A stretch of DNA of 64,000 bases from Paracoccaceae bacterium (GTDB lineage: Bacteria; Pseudomonadota; Alphaproteobacteria; Rhodobacterales; Rhodobacteraceae): the NCBI GenBank assembly GCA_022763485.1, contig JALEGX010000064.1, forward strand, positions 37,389-101,388, read 5' to 3'. Below, piece after piece: positions 8,344 to 17,146 of the stretch. Position numbers and translations under genes: made by a program. Below the pieces are notes generated by a model that searched no databases, was not told where the DNA came from, and worked only from the letters and a program-made list of their open reading frames with translations. How positions within the stretch are numbered: position 1 is the stretch's first letter; each line of letters opens with the position of its first letter.

Positions 8344-10060
8344 TGGCGACCTGCAAAGGGGCCGCGCCCTCTTCGGCCAGAACCTGATCCAGGCCGACTT
8401 CCATCTTGCGGCGGATCCGCTCGGGGTCGGCTTCGCCATCGGTGTCCTTTGGATCGATGAAGGACAGCGCCCGGCTCCACTGGAATTCCGCTTCGCGGAT
8501 GCGGCCCACGGCCCAGTAGACGTCCCCAAGGTGATCATTGACCACCGGATCGACCGGCATCAGCTCAACGGCGCGTTCCATATGGCCGACGGCCTCGTCA
8601 TAGCGGCCAAGGCGGTAGAGGACCCAACCAAGACTATCCACGATATAGCCGCTGTCGGGCCGTGCCGCGACCGCGCGTTCGATCATGTCCAGCGCCTCGT
8701 CCAGCTTCTCGCGCCGCTCGACAAGCGAATATCCAAGGTAGTTCAGGACCTGAGGCTGGTCCGGGTTCAGCTCCAGCGCGGCACGGAAGTCACCCTCGGC
8801 CTTGGTCCAGTCCTTCAACCGTTCGTGGCTGATGCCCCGCGCATAAAGCAGGAACCAGCGCGACAGAGCATCCGTTTCCGTGAATTCCAGCGCCTTGTCA
8901 TAGGCGACGATGGCGTCCTTGTAGTTCTCCTGCTGGCGCTTCAGATCCCCCAGCACCGAATAGACGGCGGGCAAGGTGGGATAATCACGCGCCAGTTGTT
9001 CCAGCACCTCGGTGGCCGCATCCGGCTTGGCAGCCCGGCGCAGCGCCTCTGCGCGGCCCAGCTCGGCCGCGTGGTAGTCGGGATGCTCCCGCGGGACCTG
9101 CTTGTAGGTCGCATCGGACAATTCGTACTGGCCCAGCGAATCCAGCAGCTCGGCGCTGAGCAGGATCCCGTCCACGTGATCGGCGCGCAGCGCAACGGCC
9201 ATGCGGGCATAGACAAGGGCAAAGTCGTCGGCGGCTTCGCCGTTCAGCGCGGCGCCAATGGTAAAGAACACCTCGGCCATGCCGTCAGACACCGTGCTGG
9301 CGATGTCAAAGGGCACATCCTGCCCCGCCGCCAGACGGTCCGCGATATCAGTCAGACCGGGGTCGAAGGCGGCGCCGAACACCTCGGCCAGCATTTCCAG
9401 CGCCTGATCGTTGCGCCCCAGTTGCGACAAAACCTGCGCCCGTGCCACAGCCGCGCGGCGCGAAATCCGGGTCAGAAGCGCGTCCTCGGCGGCAAACATC
9501 TCTTCCGCGCCCTCATAGTCCCCAACCTGCGCCAAGGCCAGCGCACGGTGGTAAAGGGCAAAGCCGCGCAGACCTTTTTCCTCGGCAACCTTGTCGAACT
9601 GGGCCAGCGCCTTTGAAACAGAGCCCTGCCCCATCTCAGCCCAGCCCACGATCAGACCATCCACCAGCGGACTGATCCCGAGGTTCTCCAGATCCCGGCC
9701 CAGCAGATCCTCAAACTTTCCGTCCTGGATGAGACCGGCAACAACAACCATATGGGCGATCTGGCTGCGCAGGCCCAGCCGCTCCATCTGCTGTGCGACG
9801 GGCAGCGCGCGGTCAATGCGCCCAAGGGCCAGCTGCGCCAGAACAAGGTTTTCCATCAACGAGGCGTTGCGCGGATCAGCCGTCAGGGCGCGGGTGTAAT
9901 ACTGCGCCGCCTGATCATAGTTGCTGTCAAACAGCGCCTGTCGTCCGGCAAGATATGATCCGGCCTTGGTTTCGGCCTGTGCGGGGGCGACCTGCAAGGG
10001 TCCCAAGGAAACGGTAAGGGCAACTGCCGCGATTGCGGTATTACGGAACAACTGTTTCAC
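8330..10060 (-). CDS. Secreted tetratricopeptide-repeat protein
   Basis: The 576-residue product starts with a Sec signal peptide (basic MKQLFRN, hydrophobic core, cleavage likely after APAQA at about residue 29). It is then helical TPR repeats along its whole length, clearest at about 35-70, 320-400 and 440-540 (for example EALDMIERAVAARPDSGYIVDSLGWVLYRLGRY is two adjacent helices). It is likely a periplasmic or outer-membrane-attached scaffold; no enzymatic motif is seen. It is the first gene of an operon with ispE, and the 14-base overlap is conserved-looking although the link to isoprenoid synthesis is not obvious. Confidence 0.85.
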   Translation of the reverse strand: MKQLFRNTAIAAVALTVSLGPLQVAPAQAETKAGSYLAGRQALFDSNYDQAAQYYTRALTADPRNASLMENLVLAQLALGRIDRALPVAQQMERLGLRSQIAHMVVVAGLIQDGKFEDLLGRDLENLGISPLVDGLIVGWAEMGQGSVSKALAQFDKVAEEKGLRGFALYHRALALAQVGDYEGAEEMFAAEDALLTRISRRAAVARAQVLSQLGRNDQALEMLAEVFGAAFDPGLTDIADRLAAGQDVPFDIASTVSDGMAEVFFTIGAALNGEAADDFALVYARMAVALRADHVDGILLSAELLDSLGQYELSDATYKQVPREHPDYHAAELGRAEALRRAAKPDAATEVLEQLARDYPTLPAVYSVLGDLKRQQENYKDAIVAYDKALEFTETDALSRWFLLYARGISHERLKDWTKAEGDFRAALELNPDQPQVLNYLGYSLVERREKLDEALDMIERAVAARPDSGYIVDSLGWVLYRLGRYDEAVGHMERAVELMPVDPVVNDHLGDVYWAVGRIREAEFQWSRALSFIDPKDTDGEADPERIRRKMEVGLDQVLAEEGAAPLQVANDDG

Positions 10061-10167
10061 CGGGTCTCTGCCTCACATCCTGCTACGTGTCCAAGCTATG
10101 GCCTGATGCAACCAGAGGCAATGCTTGTCGTGTGGGTCGCGGGGATTTGATCCGTTTCCTGCCGCCC

Positions 10168-10199
10168 AAAAAGAAAGCCGGGCAGATCGCCCGGCTTTC
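10168..10199 (-). terminator. Intrinsic terminator after ETF-QO gene
   Basis: A perfect 11-bp stem GAAAGCCGGGC/GCCCGGCTTTC (10173-10183, 10189-10199) has a 5-base loop. On the minus strand it runs into TTTTT (10172-10168). It lies 24 bases beyond the ETF-QO stop. Confidence 0.85.
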
Positions 10200-10222
10200 G
10201 TATTCGCAAGCTGCACCGCGGC

Positions 10223-11872
10223 TTACATGTTGGGGTAGTTCGGCCCGTCGCCGCCCTGAGGCGTGGTCCAGGTGATGTTCTGGGCCGGGTCCTTGATGTC
10301 GCAGGTTTTGCAGTGGACGCAGTTCTGGAAGTTCACCACGAATTCCGGCGCGCCGTTCTTTTCGACAACTTCATAGACACCTGCCGGGCAGTACCGCTGC
10401 GCCGGTTCGGCATATTTGCCCAGGGTCGATTTGACTGGCACATCCGGATCCGCCAGACGCAGGTGGCACGGCTGGCTTTCCTCGTGGTTGGTCATGGCGA
10501 AGGACACGTTGGTCAGACGGTCGAAGGACAGAACCCCATCCGGCTTCGGATAGTCGATCGGGCGGTGACGATCCGCACGCTCGGTCGACTCCGCATCGTT
10601 CTTGCCGTGGCCCAGCGTGCCGAAGAACGAGAAGCCCAGCAGGTTGTTGGTCCACATGTCCAGACCACCCAGCGTCAGCGAGGCGGTCAGGCCCCATTTC
10701 GACCACATCGGCTTGACGTTGCGGACCATCTTCAGGTCCTTGCCGATCTCACCGTCACGCACTGCGGTTTCATAGTCGTTCAGCTCATCACCCGAACGAT
10801 CCGCCTGGATTGCGGCATAAGCGGATTCAGCGGCAGCCTTGCCCGACAGCATCGCGTTGTGGTTGCCCTTGATGCGCGGCACGTTGACCATGCCCGCCGA
10901 ACAGCCCAGCAGCGCCACGCCGGGTGCGACCAGCTTCGGCATCGACTGATAACCGCCTTCGGTGATGGCACGGGCGCCATAGGCGACGCGCTTGCCACCT
11001 TCCAGCAGCTCGGCGACCATCGGGTGGTGCTTGAAGCGCTGGAATTCCATGTAGGGGAACAGATGCGGGTTCTTGTAGTTCAGGTGAACCACAAAGCCGA
11101 CGTAGACCTGGTTGTTTTCCAGGTGATAAATGAACGACCCACCACCCGCGTTGGAATTCAGCGGCCAGCCCATGGTGTGGGTGACCGAACCTTCCTTGTG
11201 CTTGGCAGGATCGATTTCCCAGATCTCTTTCATGCCAACGCCGTACTTCTGGACTTCCTTGCCCGCTTGCAGGTCGTATTTGGCAATGACTTCTTTCGAC
11301 AGCGAGCCGCGCACACCTTCCGACAGGAAGACATATTTACCGTGCAGTTCCATGCCCGGCTCGGTGCCCGGACCGTAAGAGCCGTCGCTTTCCAGACCGA
11401 ACACACCGGCAACCACGCCTTTGACTTCGCCGTTGTCGCCATAGACCAGTTCGGAACACGCCATGCCGGGGAAGATTTCCACGCCCAGCTCTTCGGCCTG
11501 CTCGGCCATCCAGCGACAGACGTTGCCCATCGACACGATATAGTTGCCGTGGTTGTTCATCAGCGGCGGCATCGGGAAGTTGGGGATCCGGAACTGACCG
11601 GCCTCACCCAGCATGTAGAAGTTGTCTTCCTTGACCGGGGTGTTCAGCGGCGCGCCTTTTTCTTTCCAGTCCGGGATCAGGGCGTCCAGGCCGCAGGGGT
11701 CAAGAACCGCACCCGACAGGATGTGCGCCCCCACTTCCGAGCCTTTTTCCAGCACGACAACCTGCAGATCGGCGTCCAGCTGCTTCAGGCGGATCGCAGC
11801 TGATAGACCGGCAGGACCGGCCCCGACGATCACAACGTCATATTCCATCGCTTCGCGTTCAATCTCGGCCAT
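10223..11872 (-). CDS. Electron-transfer flavoprotein-ubiquinone oxidoreductase
   Basis: The 549-residue ETF-QO passes electrons from reduced ETF, fed by acyl-CoA and methylated-glycine dehydrogenases, to ubiquinone in the inner membrane. The FAD-binding GAGPAGLSAA is at about residues 17-26. The C-terminal domain carries the [4Fe-4S] ligands: a Cys in RYCPAGVYE, then CVHCKTCDIKDP near residues 516-527. Length matches the bacterial and mitochondrial family. It stands alone with its own promoter (candidate at 11936-11964) and a strong terminator. It serves the several acyl-CoA degradation genes elsewhere in the window. Confidence 0.96.
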   Translation of the reverse strand: MAEIEREAMEYDVVIVGAGPAGLSAAIRLKQLDADLQVVVLEKGSEVGAHILSGAVLDPCGLDALIPDWKEKGAPLNTPVKEDNFYMLGEAGQFRIPNFPMPPLMNNHGNYIVSMGNVCRWMAEQAEELGVEIFPGMACSELVYGDNGEVKGVVAGVFGLESDGSYGPGTEPGMELHGKYVFLSEGVRGSLSKEVIAKYDLQAGKEVQKYGVGMKEIWEIDPAKHKEGSVTHTMGWPLNSNAGGGSFIYHLENNQVYVGFVVHLNYKNPHLFPYMEFQRFKHHPMVAELLEGGKRVAYGARAITEGGYQSMPKLVAPGVALLGCSAGMVNVPRIKGNHNAMLSGKAAAESAYAAIQADRSGDELNDYETAVRDGEIGKDLKMVRNVKPMWSKWGLTASLTLGGLDMWTNNLLGFSFFGTLGHGKNDAESTERADRHRPIDYPKPDGVLSFDRLTNVSFAMTNHEESQPCHLRLADPDVPVKSTLGKYAEPAQRYCPAGVYEVVEKNGAPEFVVNFQNCVHCKTCDIKDPAQNITWTTPQGGDGPNYPNM

Positions 11873-11935
11873 TGCGGCGCTCCTTGGCTATCTTTTCGCT
11901 ACTGGCCCCACCGGGCGCAATTTTGTTTCGCGGTT

Positions 11936-11964
11936 GATTAGCGTTCTGCGGGTGCAAACGTCAA
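11936..11964 (-). promoter_or_regulatory. Candidate promoter for ETF-QO gene
   Basis: On the minus strand TTGACG (11964-11959), a 17-base spacer and CTAATC (11941-11936), or TAATCA at 18, lie about 65 bases upstream of the ATG at 11872. The -35 matches at five of six positions. Confidence 0.4.
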
Positions 11965-12030
11965 TGCAAACTCTGCGTTACGCCATAAAAGACAGGGAAT
12001 TTTTGCTCACTGAACGCTCAATTTCGTCAT

Positions 12031-12492
12031 TCAGCCATCGTTTTCCGTCTCTGGCCGATCTCCCAGCAGGTATCTGGGCCCCTTGCCCTTGGCGAAAGCC
12101 CGATCTTCGGGATTGTAGAGCGCGCAATTGGGCAAAGACAGGCAGCCACAGCCGATACAGCCGTCCAGATTGTCCCGCAATTTGGTCAGCGTTTCGATTC
12201 GGGCGTCCAGATGTACCCGGAACTTTTCGGCCATTTCGCGCCAGTCGTCGCGGGTGGGCGTGCGTTTGCCCGGCAGCTCGGCCATCAGATCCCGGATCTC
12301 GGGCAGCGAAAACCCGAACTGCTGGGCGATCATCACGAAACTCAGCCGCCGGATGTCCGCACGTTGGAAGCGCCGCTGCCCGCCCGCGTTGCGCCAGGGC
12401 GTGATCAGCCCCTGTGTTTCATAGTAGCGGATCGCGGAAACGGCCAGGCCCGTGCGCTCAGCCAATGTCCCGATCGACAGCCCCTGTGCCAT
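12031..12492 (-). CDS. soxR: Redox-sensitive MerR-family activator SoxR
   Basis: This 153-residue regulator has an N-terminal MerR helix-turn-helix (residues 5-73, IGTLAERTGLAVSAIRYYE) and a dimerisation helix. The diagnostic C-terminal [2Fe-2S] cluster has Cys112, Cys115, Cys117 and Cys123 (C-x2-C-x-C-x5-C). Oxidation of the cluster by redox-cycling compounds or superoxide switches SoxR to activate promoters with a long 19-bp spacer. Just such a promoter faces the divergent VOC gene (12515-12545). GGAG precedes the ATG by 7 bases. No soxS is present, as expected outside enterics. Confidence 0.95.
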   Translation of the reverse strand: MAQGLSIGTLAERTGLAVSAIRYYETQGLITPWRNAGGQRRFQRADIRRLSFVMIAQQFGFSLPEIRDLMAELPGKRTPTRDDWREMAEKFRVHLDARIETLTKLRDNLDGCIGCGCLSLPNCALYNPEDRAFAKGKGPRYLLGDRPETENDG

Positions 12493-12514
12493 GCGAAATC
12501 TCCGAATTTTTCTC

Positions 12515-12545
12515 TTGACCTAAAGTTAGGTTTAGAAATTACGGT
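12515..12545 (+). promoter_or_regulatory. SoxR-type promoter with soxbox and 19-bp spacer
   Basis: TTGACC (12515-12520) and TACGGT (12540-12545) are separated by exactly 19 bases. Inside lies the dyad CTAAA-N6-TTTAG, which aligns without gaps to the enterobacterial soxbox (CCTCAAGTTAACTTGAGG), here CCTAAAGTTAGGTTTAGA at 12519-12536. The long spacer is the hallmark of MerR-family target promoters. It points at the VOC gene, 51 bases before the ATG, and probably also represses soxR transcription from the other strand. Confidence 0.75.
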
Positions 12546-12595
12546 GAGTTCAATCAAGCCTCAAGGCACATTGAAACCCCCGAAAGGAACAGACG

Positions 12596-12976
12596 ATGAC
12601 CGCACAGCTGGAACATGCAAACGTAACGGTGAAGAACCCAGACGAAACCGCCAAATGGATGTGCGACGTGTTCGGCTGGCATATCCGCTGGAGCGGCGAT
12701 GCCATCAACAACGGCCGCAGCGTGCATGTCGGCAACGACACGAGCTATCTCGCGCTCTATGCCCCCCCGGAACAGACCGTGCCGGGCGAGAACAGCTATA
12801 CCACGCGCGGCGGGTTGAACCATCTGGCTGTCGTGCTGGACGATCTGGATGCCAGCGAAGCAAAGGTCAAAGCCCTGGGGTTCGAGACCTACAGCCACGC
12901 CGACTATGAACCGGGGCGGCGCTACTACTTTGCGGATGACAACGGGATCGAATACGAAATCGTGCAATACGACTGA
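12596..12976 (+). CDS. VOC-family (glyoxalase/bleomycin-resistance-like) protein, SoxR target
   Basis: The 126-residue protein is a single vicinal-oxygen-chelate domain: two beta-alpha-beta-beta-beta modules, with the first metal-side strand near AQLEHANVTV and the last near IEYEIVQYD. The reaction cannot be read; the fold covers glyoxalases, dioxygenases and antibiotic-binding proteins. It is divergent from soxR and preceded by a canonical SoxR promoter, so it is likely induced by redox-active compounds. A role in binding or detoxifying such a compound is inferred. GAAAGG precedes the ATG. Confidence 0.85.
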   Translation: MTAQLEHANVTVKNPDETAKWMCDVFGWHIRWSGDAINNGRSVHVGNDTSYLALYAPPEQTVPGENSYTTRGGLNHLAVVLDDLDASEAKVKALGFETYSHADYEPGRRYYFADDNGIEYEIVQYD

Positions 12977-13095
12977 GCGGTCCCGGCCTTCGGATCGGCA
13001 AAACTTGGCAACCGTGACGGTGTTGCGCGGTTAACGTCGCTCTGCCTCTTGCATTCATAGGCCTGATTGGGTCAGGTAACTGTTAACCCAACCGG

Positions 13096-13125
13096 TCGCC
13101 CCGGCGCTTTCATGCTCCGGGGCGA
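13096..13125 (+). other. Hairpin in the greA leader
   Basis: TCGCCCCGG/CCGGGGCGA form a perfect 9-bp stem (13096-13104, 13117-13125) with a 12-base loop, ending 47 bases before the greA ATG. There is no T tract, so it is not a plain terminator of the VOC gene. A structured leader that tunes greA is possible. Confidence 0.35.
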
Positions 13126-13172
13126 TGGTGTTGAATAGACCCGAACGCACTTGCAGGACAAAAAGAGATCCG

Positions 13173-13643
13173 ATGGAAAAGATCCCGATGACCCCCTCCG
13201 GCTTTGCCGCGCTGGAAGCCGAACTGAAGAACCTGAAATCGGTCGAACGCCCGGCCATCATTCAGGCCATCGCGGAAGCCCGCGAGCTGGGTGATCTGTC
13301 CGAAAACGCGGAATACCACTCGGCGCGGGAAAAGCAGTCCTTCATCGAAGGGCGCATCAAGGAGCTGGAGGGCGTGCTGTCGCTGGCAGACGTCATCGAT
13401 CCTGCAAAGCTGTCCGGGTCGATCAAGTTCGGCGCGAAGGTCAAGCTGGTGGACGAAGACACCGACGAAGAGAAGACCTGGCAGATCGTGGGCGAGCATG
13501 AAGCCAACATCGAAGCCGGCCTTCTGAACATCAAATCCCCGATCGCCCGTGCGCTGATCGGCAAGGAAGAAGGCGACAGCGTCGAGGTCCGCACCCCCGG
13601 TGGGCTGCGCTCCTACGAAGTGCTTGAGATCGAATACTCCTGA
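13173..13643 (+). CDS. greA: Transcription elongation factor GreA
   Basis: This 156-residue protein has the GreA architecture. The N-terminal antiparallel coiled coil (residues 8-75) carries the acidic tip [17 protein letters not shown], and the C-terminal FKBP-like domain follows. It rescues backtracked RNA polymerase by stimulating transcript cleavage in the secondary channel. The ATG at 13173 is chosen over the open frame from 13125 because it gives [18 protein letters not shown], the family's N-terminus. A hairpin lies in its leader. It is followed after 20 bases by a membrane protein gene, probably co-transcribed. Confidence 0.95.
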   Translation: MEKIPMTPSGFAALEAELKNLKSVERPAIIQAIAEARELGDLSENAEYHSAREKQSFIEGRIKELEGVLSLADVIDPAKLSGSIKFGAKVKLVDEDTDEEKTWQIVGEHEANIEAGLLNIKSPIARALIGKEEGDSVEVRTPGGLRSYEVLEIEYS

Positions 13644-13663
13644 GTAGAGATCGGGATCAACAG

Positions 13664-14683
13664 ATGACAACGATACCGCCAGCCCCCACGGGATCGGGTT
13701 CGCCCCAGTCATCGGGCATCTATGCCCGGCCCAAACGTGCTGCGATCACCGGTATCGAGATCATCGCGATTCTGCTCAGCCTTGTCTGGCTGGGCGGGGC
13801 GCTGCTGTTCTTTCAGGTCATGCCGGACGGTGTTGAATTCGACGGCATGCGCTTTCTGATCACCATGCTGGCGATCTTCATGCCGGTGGGCATGATCTGG
13901 GTCGCCGCCACTGCGGCCCGGTCCAGCCGGATCATGCGCGAAGAAAGCCAGCGGCTGGAAGCCGCCATTGACGCCATCCGCCACGCCTATGTCGAACAGC
14001 AGCAGCGGGCCAGCGCGACCAAGGAAACCTCGGTTTCGGAAAAGCTGGAAGAAATCGCCGAAGTCACCCGCAAGACGGAAACGACCCTGGCCACCTTCCA
14101 TACCTCGCGCCGTGAACCCGCACGGGTTGCCACCGTTGAGGCGAAGCCCAGCAAGAACGCGGAAGAGCAGACCGTTCTGGAGCTGGGCACCTCTGCCGAA
14201 GAGCTGGCCCCGCCGCTGGAAAGTGCAGATTTCATCCGGGCGCTGAATTTCCCTGAAACCGCAGAGGACGAAGAGGGCTTTGCGGCCCTGCGCCGCGCCC
14301 TGCGGGACCGCAAGGTCGGGCAGCTGATCCAGGCCGCACAGGACGTGCTGACCCTGATGAGCCAGGACGGCATCTATATGGACGACCTGCGACCGGACAT
14401 GGCCCGCCCCGAGATCTGGCGCCAGTTCGCCAGCGGTGACCGCGGGCGCGCCGTTGCGGCCCTGGGCGGCATCCGGGACCGGACCTCGCTGGCGCTGACC
14501 GCGGCCCGCATGAAGCAGGATCCGATCTTTCGCGATGCGGCACACCACTTCCTGCGTCTCTTCGACCGGACCTTTGCGGAATTCGAACCCAGCGCAGAAG
14601 ACGCGGATATCACCGCGTTGAGCGACACCAGAACCGCCCGCGCTTTCATGCTGTTGGGCCGTGTTGCGGGCACCTTCGACTAA
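13664..14683 (+). CDS. Membrane protein with coiled-coil and soluble domain, unknown function
   Basis: The 339-residue protein has a short proline-rich cytoplasmic start and two transmembrane helices at about residues 28-50 and 60-83. A charged coiled coil (about 88-145) and a largely helical domain of about 150 residues follow, with no catalytic motif I recognise. It looks like a conserved Rhodobacterales membrane protein. It lies 20 bases downstream of greA. Convergent moeA ends 21 bases after its stop, and I see no clear terminator there. Confidence 0.75.
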   Translation: MTTIPPAPTGSGSPQSSGIYARPKRAAITGIEIIAILLSLVWLGGALLFFQVMPDGVEFDGMRFLITMLAIFMPVGMIWVAATAARSSRIMREESQRLEAAIDAIRHAYVEQQQRASATKETSVSEKLEEIAEVTRKTETTLATFHTSRREPARVATVEAKPSKNAEEQTVLELGTSAEELAPPLESADFIRALNFPETAEDEEGFAALRRALRDRKVGQLIQAAQDVLTLMSQDGIYMDDLRPDMARPEIWRQFASGDRGRAVAALGGIRDRTSLALTAARMKQDPIFRDAAHHFLRLFDRTFAEFEPSAEDADITALSDTRTARAFMLLGRVAGTFD

Positions 14684-14704
14684 GTCAGGTGCCCGATACC
14701 CCCG

Positions 14705-15961
14705 TCAGATCCCGAACGACGCGTAAGGAATGTAACGGACCGGATCGCCCGGCCGGATTTCACACGCCCCGTCGGCCAGTTCCACAAGCCCCTCGGCCCA
14801 GCTGAGGCCGCTGATACGGCCGGAGCCTTCGGAGGCAAAGACCTCGACCTTTCCGTCGCGCAGCCGGGCGCGCAGAAACTCCCGGCGGCCGGGTTTCTTG
14901 CGTTTCTCAAAGGCGGCAGGCAGGTCCATGCCCTGCGGCTCAACCCAGCCCATCCCCGCCATCATGCCCATTGCAGGGCGGGCAAAGATCAACGCACAGA
15001 CCAGCGCCGCCACCGGGTTGCCCGGCAGGCCAAAGACCGGGCGATCCTTCCACATCCCCAGCGCCAGCGGCCGCCCCGGCTTCAGCGCGATGCGCCACAT
15101 CTGCAAGGCGCCCGCCTGACCCAGCAGGGCCGACACATGGTCCTCATCGCCCGCCGACGCACCGCCACTGGTCAAGATCACATCGGCGCGTTCTGCCGCC
15201 TCATCCAGACGCGCACGCAGCAGCTCGCGATCATCGGACACACGGCCCATATCAACCGGTTCAAACCCCATCCGTGCGGCCATCGCCAAGAGCATGGGAC
15301 GATTGGCATCAAAGATCTGCCCGGCATGTGCCGTCCCGCCCATGTCCACCAGCTCATCCCCGGTTGACACCACGGCCACCCGCAGCGGTTTGCGGACCGT
15401 GGCGCGGGACAGGCCGGTCGCAGTGGCCAACGCCAGATCGGCGGGGGTCATGACACGTCCCGCAGGAAAAAGCTCCTGCCCTTCGGTCACGTCTTCGCCT
15501 GCCTTGCGCGTGTTGGCCCCCTTCTTCAACGGCCCGCGAAAGGCGATTTCCCCCTCGCCCAGCGTCACATCCTCTTGCAGGATCACCGTATCCACACCCG
15601 GCGGCAGCGCAGCCCCGGTCAGGATCCGGATCGCATGGCCTTCGGGCAGCGGCGTTTCCACCGCGGGACCCGCCGCAGCACGTTCCCCCACCAGCGGCAG
15701 CACATGGGACCCTTCGGGGATCGGCCCCACCATGCCGTAGCCATCCACCGCCGTGTTCGGCAAAGGCGGATTGGACCGCTGCGCGATCAACGGCTCTGCC
15801 AGAACCCGGCCAAGCGCCTGATACAGCGGGATCTCCTCGGACGCGGTCACGACGTGCAACCGTTCGCGCAGCAGGGCCAGCGCCTGATCCACAGGCTTCC
15901 AATCCACACCCGCGGGCAATGCAAAGCAGTCATTGCGCAGGGGCGGCGGCTGCAAGGTCAT
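14705..15961 (-). CDS. moeA: Molybdopterin molybdotransferase
   Basis: The 418-residue MoeA inserts molybdate into adenylylated molybdopterin. Visible are the N-terminal MoeA domain (VDGYGMVG near residue 75), the MoCF-binding domain with STGDELV and TSGGASAGDEDHV, and the PGNPVAA motif near 320. It is the last gene of a minus-strand cofactor operon fdhD, membrane protein, mobA, mobB, moeA, with 36 bases between mobB and moeA. Confidence 0.95.
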   Translation of the reverse strand: MTLQPPPLRNDCFALPAGVDWKPVDQALALLRERLHVVTASEEIPLYQALGRVLAEPLIAQRSNPPLPNTAVDGYGMVGPIPEGSHVLPLVGERAAAGPAVETPLPEGHAIRILTGAALPPGVDTVILQEDVTLGEGEIAFRGPLKKGANTRKAGEDVTEGQELFPAGRVMTPADLALATATGLSRATVRKPLRVAVVSTGDELVDMGGTAHAGQIFDANRPMLLAMAARMGFEPVDMGRVSDDRELLRARLDEAAERADVILTSGGASAGDEDHVSALLGQAGALQMWRIALKPGRPLALGMWKDRPVFGLPGNPVAALVCALIFARPAMGMMAGMGWVEPQGMDLPAAFEKRKKPGRREFLRARLRDGKVEVFASEGSGRISGLSWAEGLVELADGACEIRPGDPVRYIPYASFGI

Positions 15962-15997
15962 GGGCTTACTCCTGTTTCGCGTTCCGTCCGACTGTCA

Positions 15998-16501
15998 TCA
16001 AGGCGCGGTGACAAGGTCAAGTTCCGCAGCGATGAAATCGGCGATGGCCCGCGTGTCATCCAGATCGAAAACCGGCCGGTCCAACGTCAAAGGGGTATCG
16101 CTGGCCACGGCGCGGATCTTTTCGTCATTGGGTGCAATCAACGGCTGTCCGGCCTCGGCGCGATGCGCTTCGATCTTGGGGTGGTCTTCGCGTTTGAACC
16201 CTTCGATCAACACCAGATCCACATCCGACAACCGCCCCAGAAGGTCCGCCAGGGGTGGCTCTTCTGCGCCGCGCAGTTCCTGCATATGCGCAACCCGGTT
16301 GGGAGAGACAAGCATCACCTCACAGGCACCTGCATCCCGGTGGCGATAGCTGTCGGTCCCCGGCTGGTCGATGTCAAAGCTGTGGTGCGCGTGTTTGACA
16401 CTGGACACCCGCAATCCGCGCCGGGTGAATTCGGTGATCAGGCGTTCCATCAGGCCCGTCTTGCCGCAGTTCTTCCATCCCGTGACGCCGTAGACCTTCA
16501 T
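15998..16501 (-). CDS. mobB: Molybdopterin-guanine dinucleotide biosynthesis adapter MobB
   Basis: This 167-residue P-loop GTPase has the Walker A GWKNCGKT at about residues 7-14 and the family's HAHHSFDIDQPGTDSYRHRDAG region, which ends near residue 58. MobB helps MobA and delivers MGD cofactor. Its start overlaps the mobA stop by 4 bases (ATGA), so it is coupled to mobA. Confidence 0.93.
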   Translation of the reverse strand: MKVYGVTGWKNCGKTGLMERLITEFTRRGLRVSSVKHAHHSFDIDQPGTDSYRHRDAGACEVMLVSPNRVAHMQELRGAEEPPLADLLGRLSDVDLVLIEGFKREDHPKIEAHRAEAGQPLIAPNDEKIRAVASDTPLTLDRPVFDLDDTRAIADFIAAELDLVTAP

Positions 16502-17136
16502 TGCAGCAGCTCCTCTGCCCGTTCCAGATCGGCGGGCGTGTTCACGTTGAAGAACGGATCAAAGGGATCGGCACTGAACAGAGCCTCGCGCCCGTCATGC
16601 TTGTCCGTCCAGATCACCACCTTGCGCAACCCGTCCTGCAGCGCCGCGCGCAGATCATCCCGCAGCGCAACCGGCCAGAGGCCAAAGGTGGGATGGCGGT
16701 TGATGCGCTTGCCGCCCCCGGATTTCAGCAATTCATCACCCGTGCGCGGCGTGGTGGCCAGCACAAGCGGATGCTCCATTCCCTCTGCCGCGTCCATCAA
16801 TCGCGCGGCCAGATCCGTGGGAAAGAAGGGCGTATCGGCGGCAGCGGTGACAATCACCTCTGCCCCCTGCTCTGCTGCCCAGTCCAACCCGGCCAGCACC
16901 CCGGCCAGCGGACCCGCGAAGCCTTCGATACTGTCTGCGATCACCGGCAGCCCCAGATCGGCAAACCGCGCGGGATCCCCATTGGCATTGAGCGCCATAT
17001 CCGCCACCTGCGGCCGCAACCGGTCACACACCCGATCCAGCAGGCTTGTGTCCCCCACGTGCAGCAGGCCCTTGTCCCCGCCGCCCATCCGGGTGGCCAG
17101 GCCACCGGCCAGAATCACGCCAAGAGGTTTTGTCAT
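16498..17136 (-). CDS. mobA: Molybdenum cofactor guanylyltransferase
   Basis: The 212-residue nucleotidyltransferase attaches GMP to molybdopterin to make MGD, used by the DMSO-reductase family and formate dehydrogenases. The signature LAGGLATRMGGGDKG is at residues 9-23. Asp-containing metal sites follow (LNANGDP, AAADTPFF). It is overlapped by mobB downstream and separated by 10 bases from the upstream membrane protein gene. Confidence 0.95.
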   Translation of the reverse strand: MTKPLGVILAGGLATRMGGGDKGLLHVGDTSLLDRVCDRLRPQVADMALNANGDPARFADLGLPVIADSIEGFAGPLAGVLAGLDWAAEQGAEVIVTAAADTPFFPTDLAARLMDAAEGMEHPLVLATTPRTGDELLKSGGGKRINRHPTFGLWPVALRDDLRAALQDGLRKVVIWTDKHDGREALFSADPFDPFFNVNTPADLERAEELLQ

Positions 17137-17146
17137 CCTATGTCCT

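Noticed and set aside
10313..11803. A 496-codon plus-strand frame opposite ETF-QO
   Set aside because: Antisense shadow of a strongly conserved enzyme; composition His/Arg/Gln-rich.
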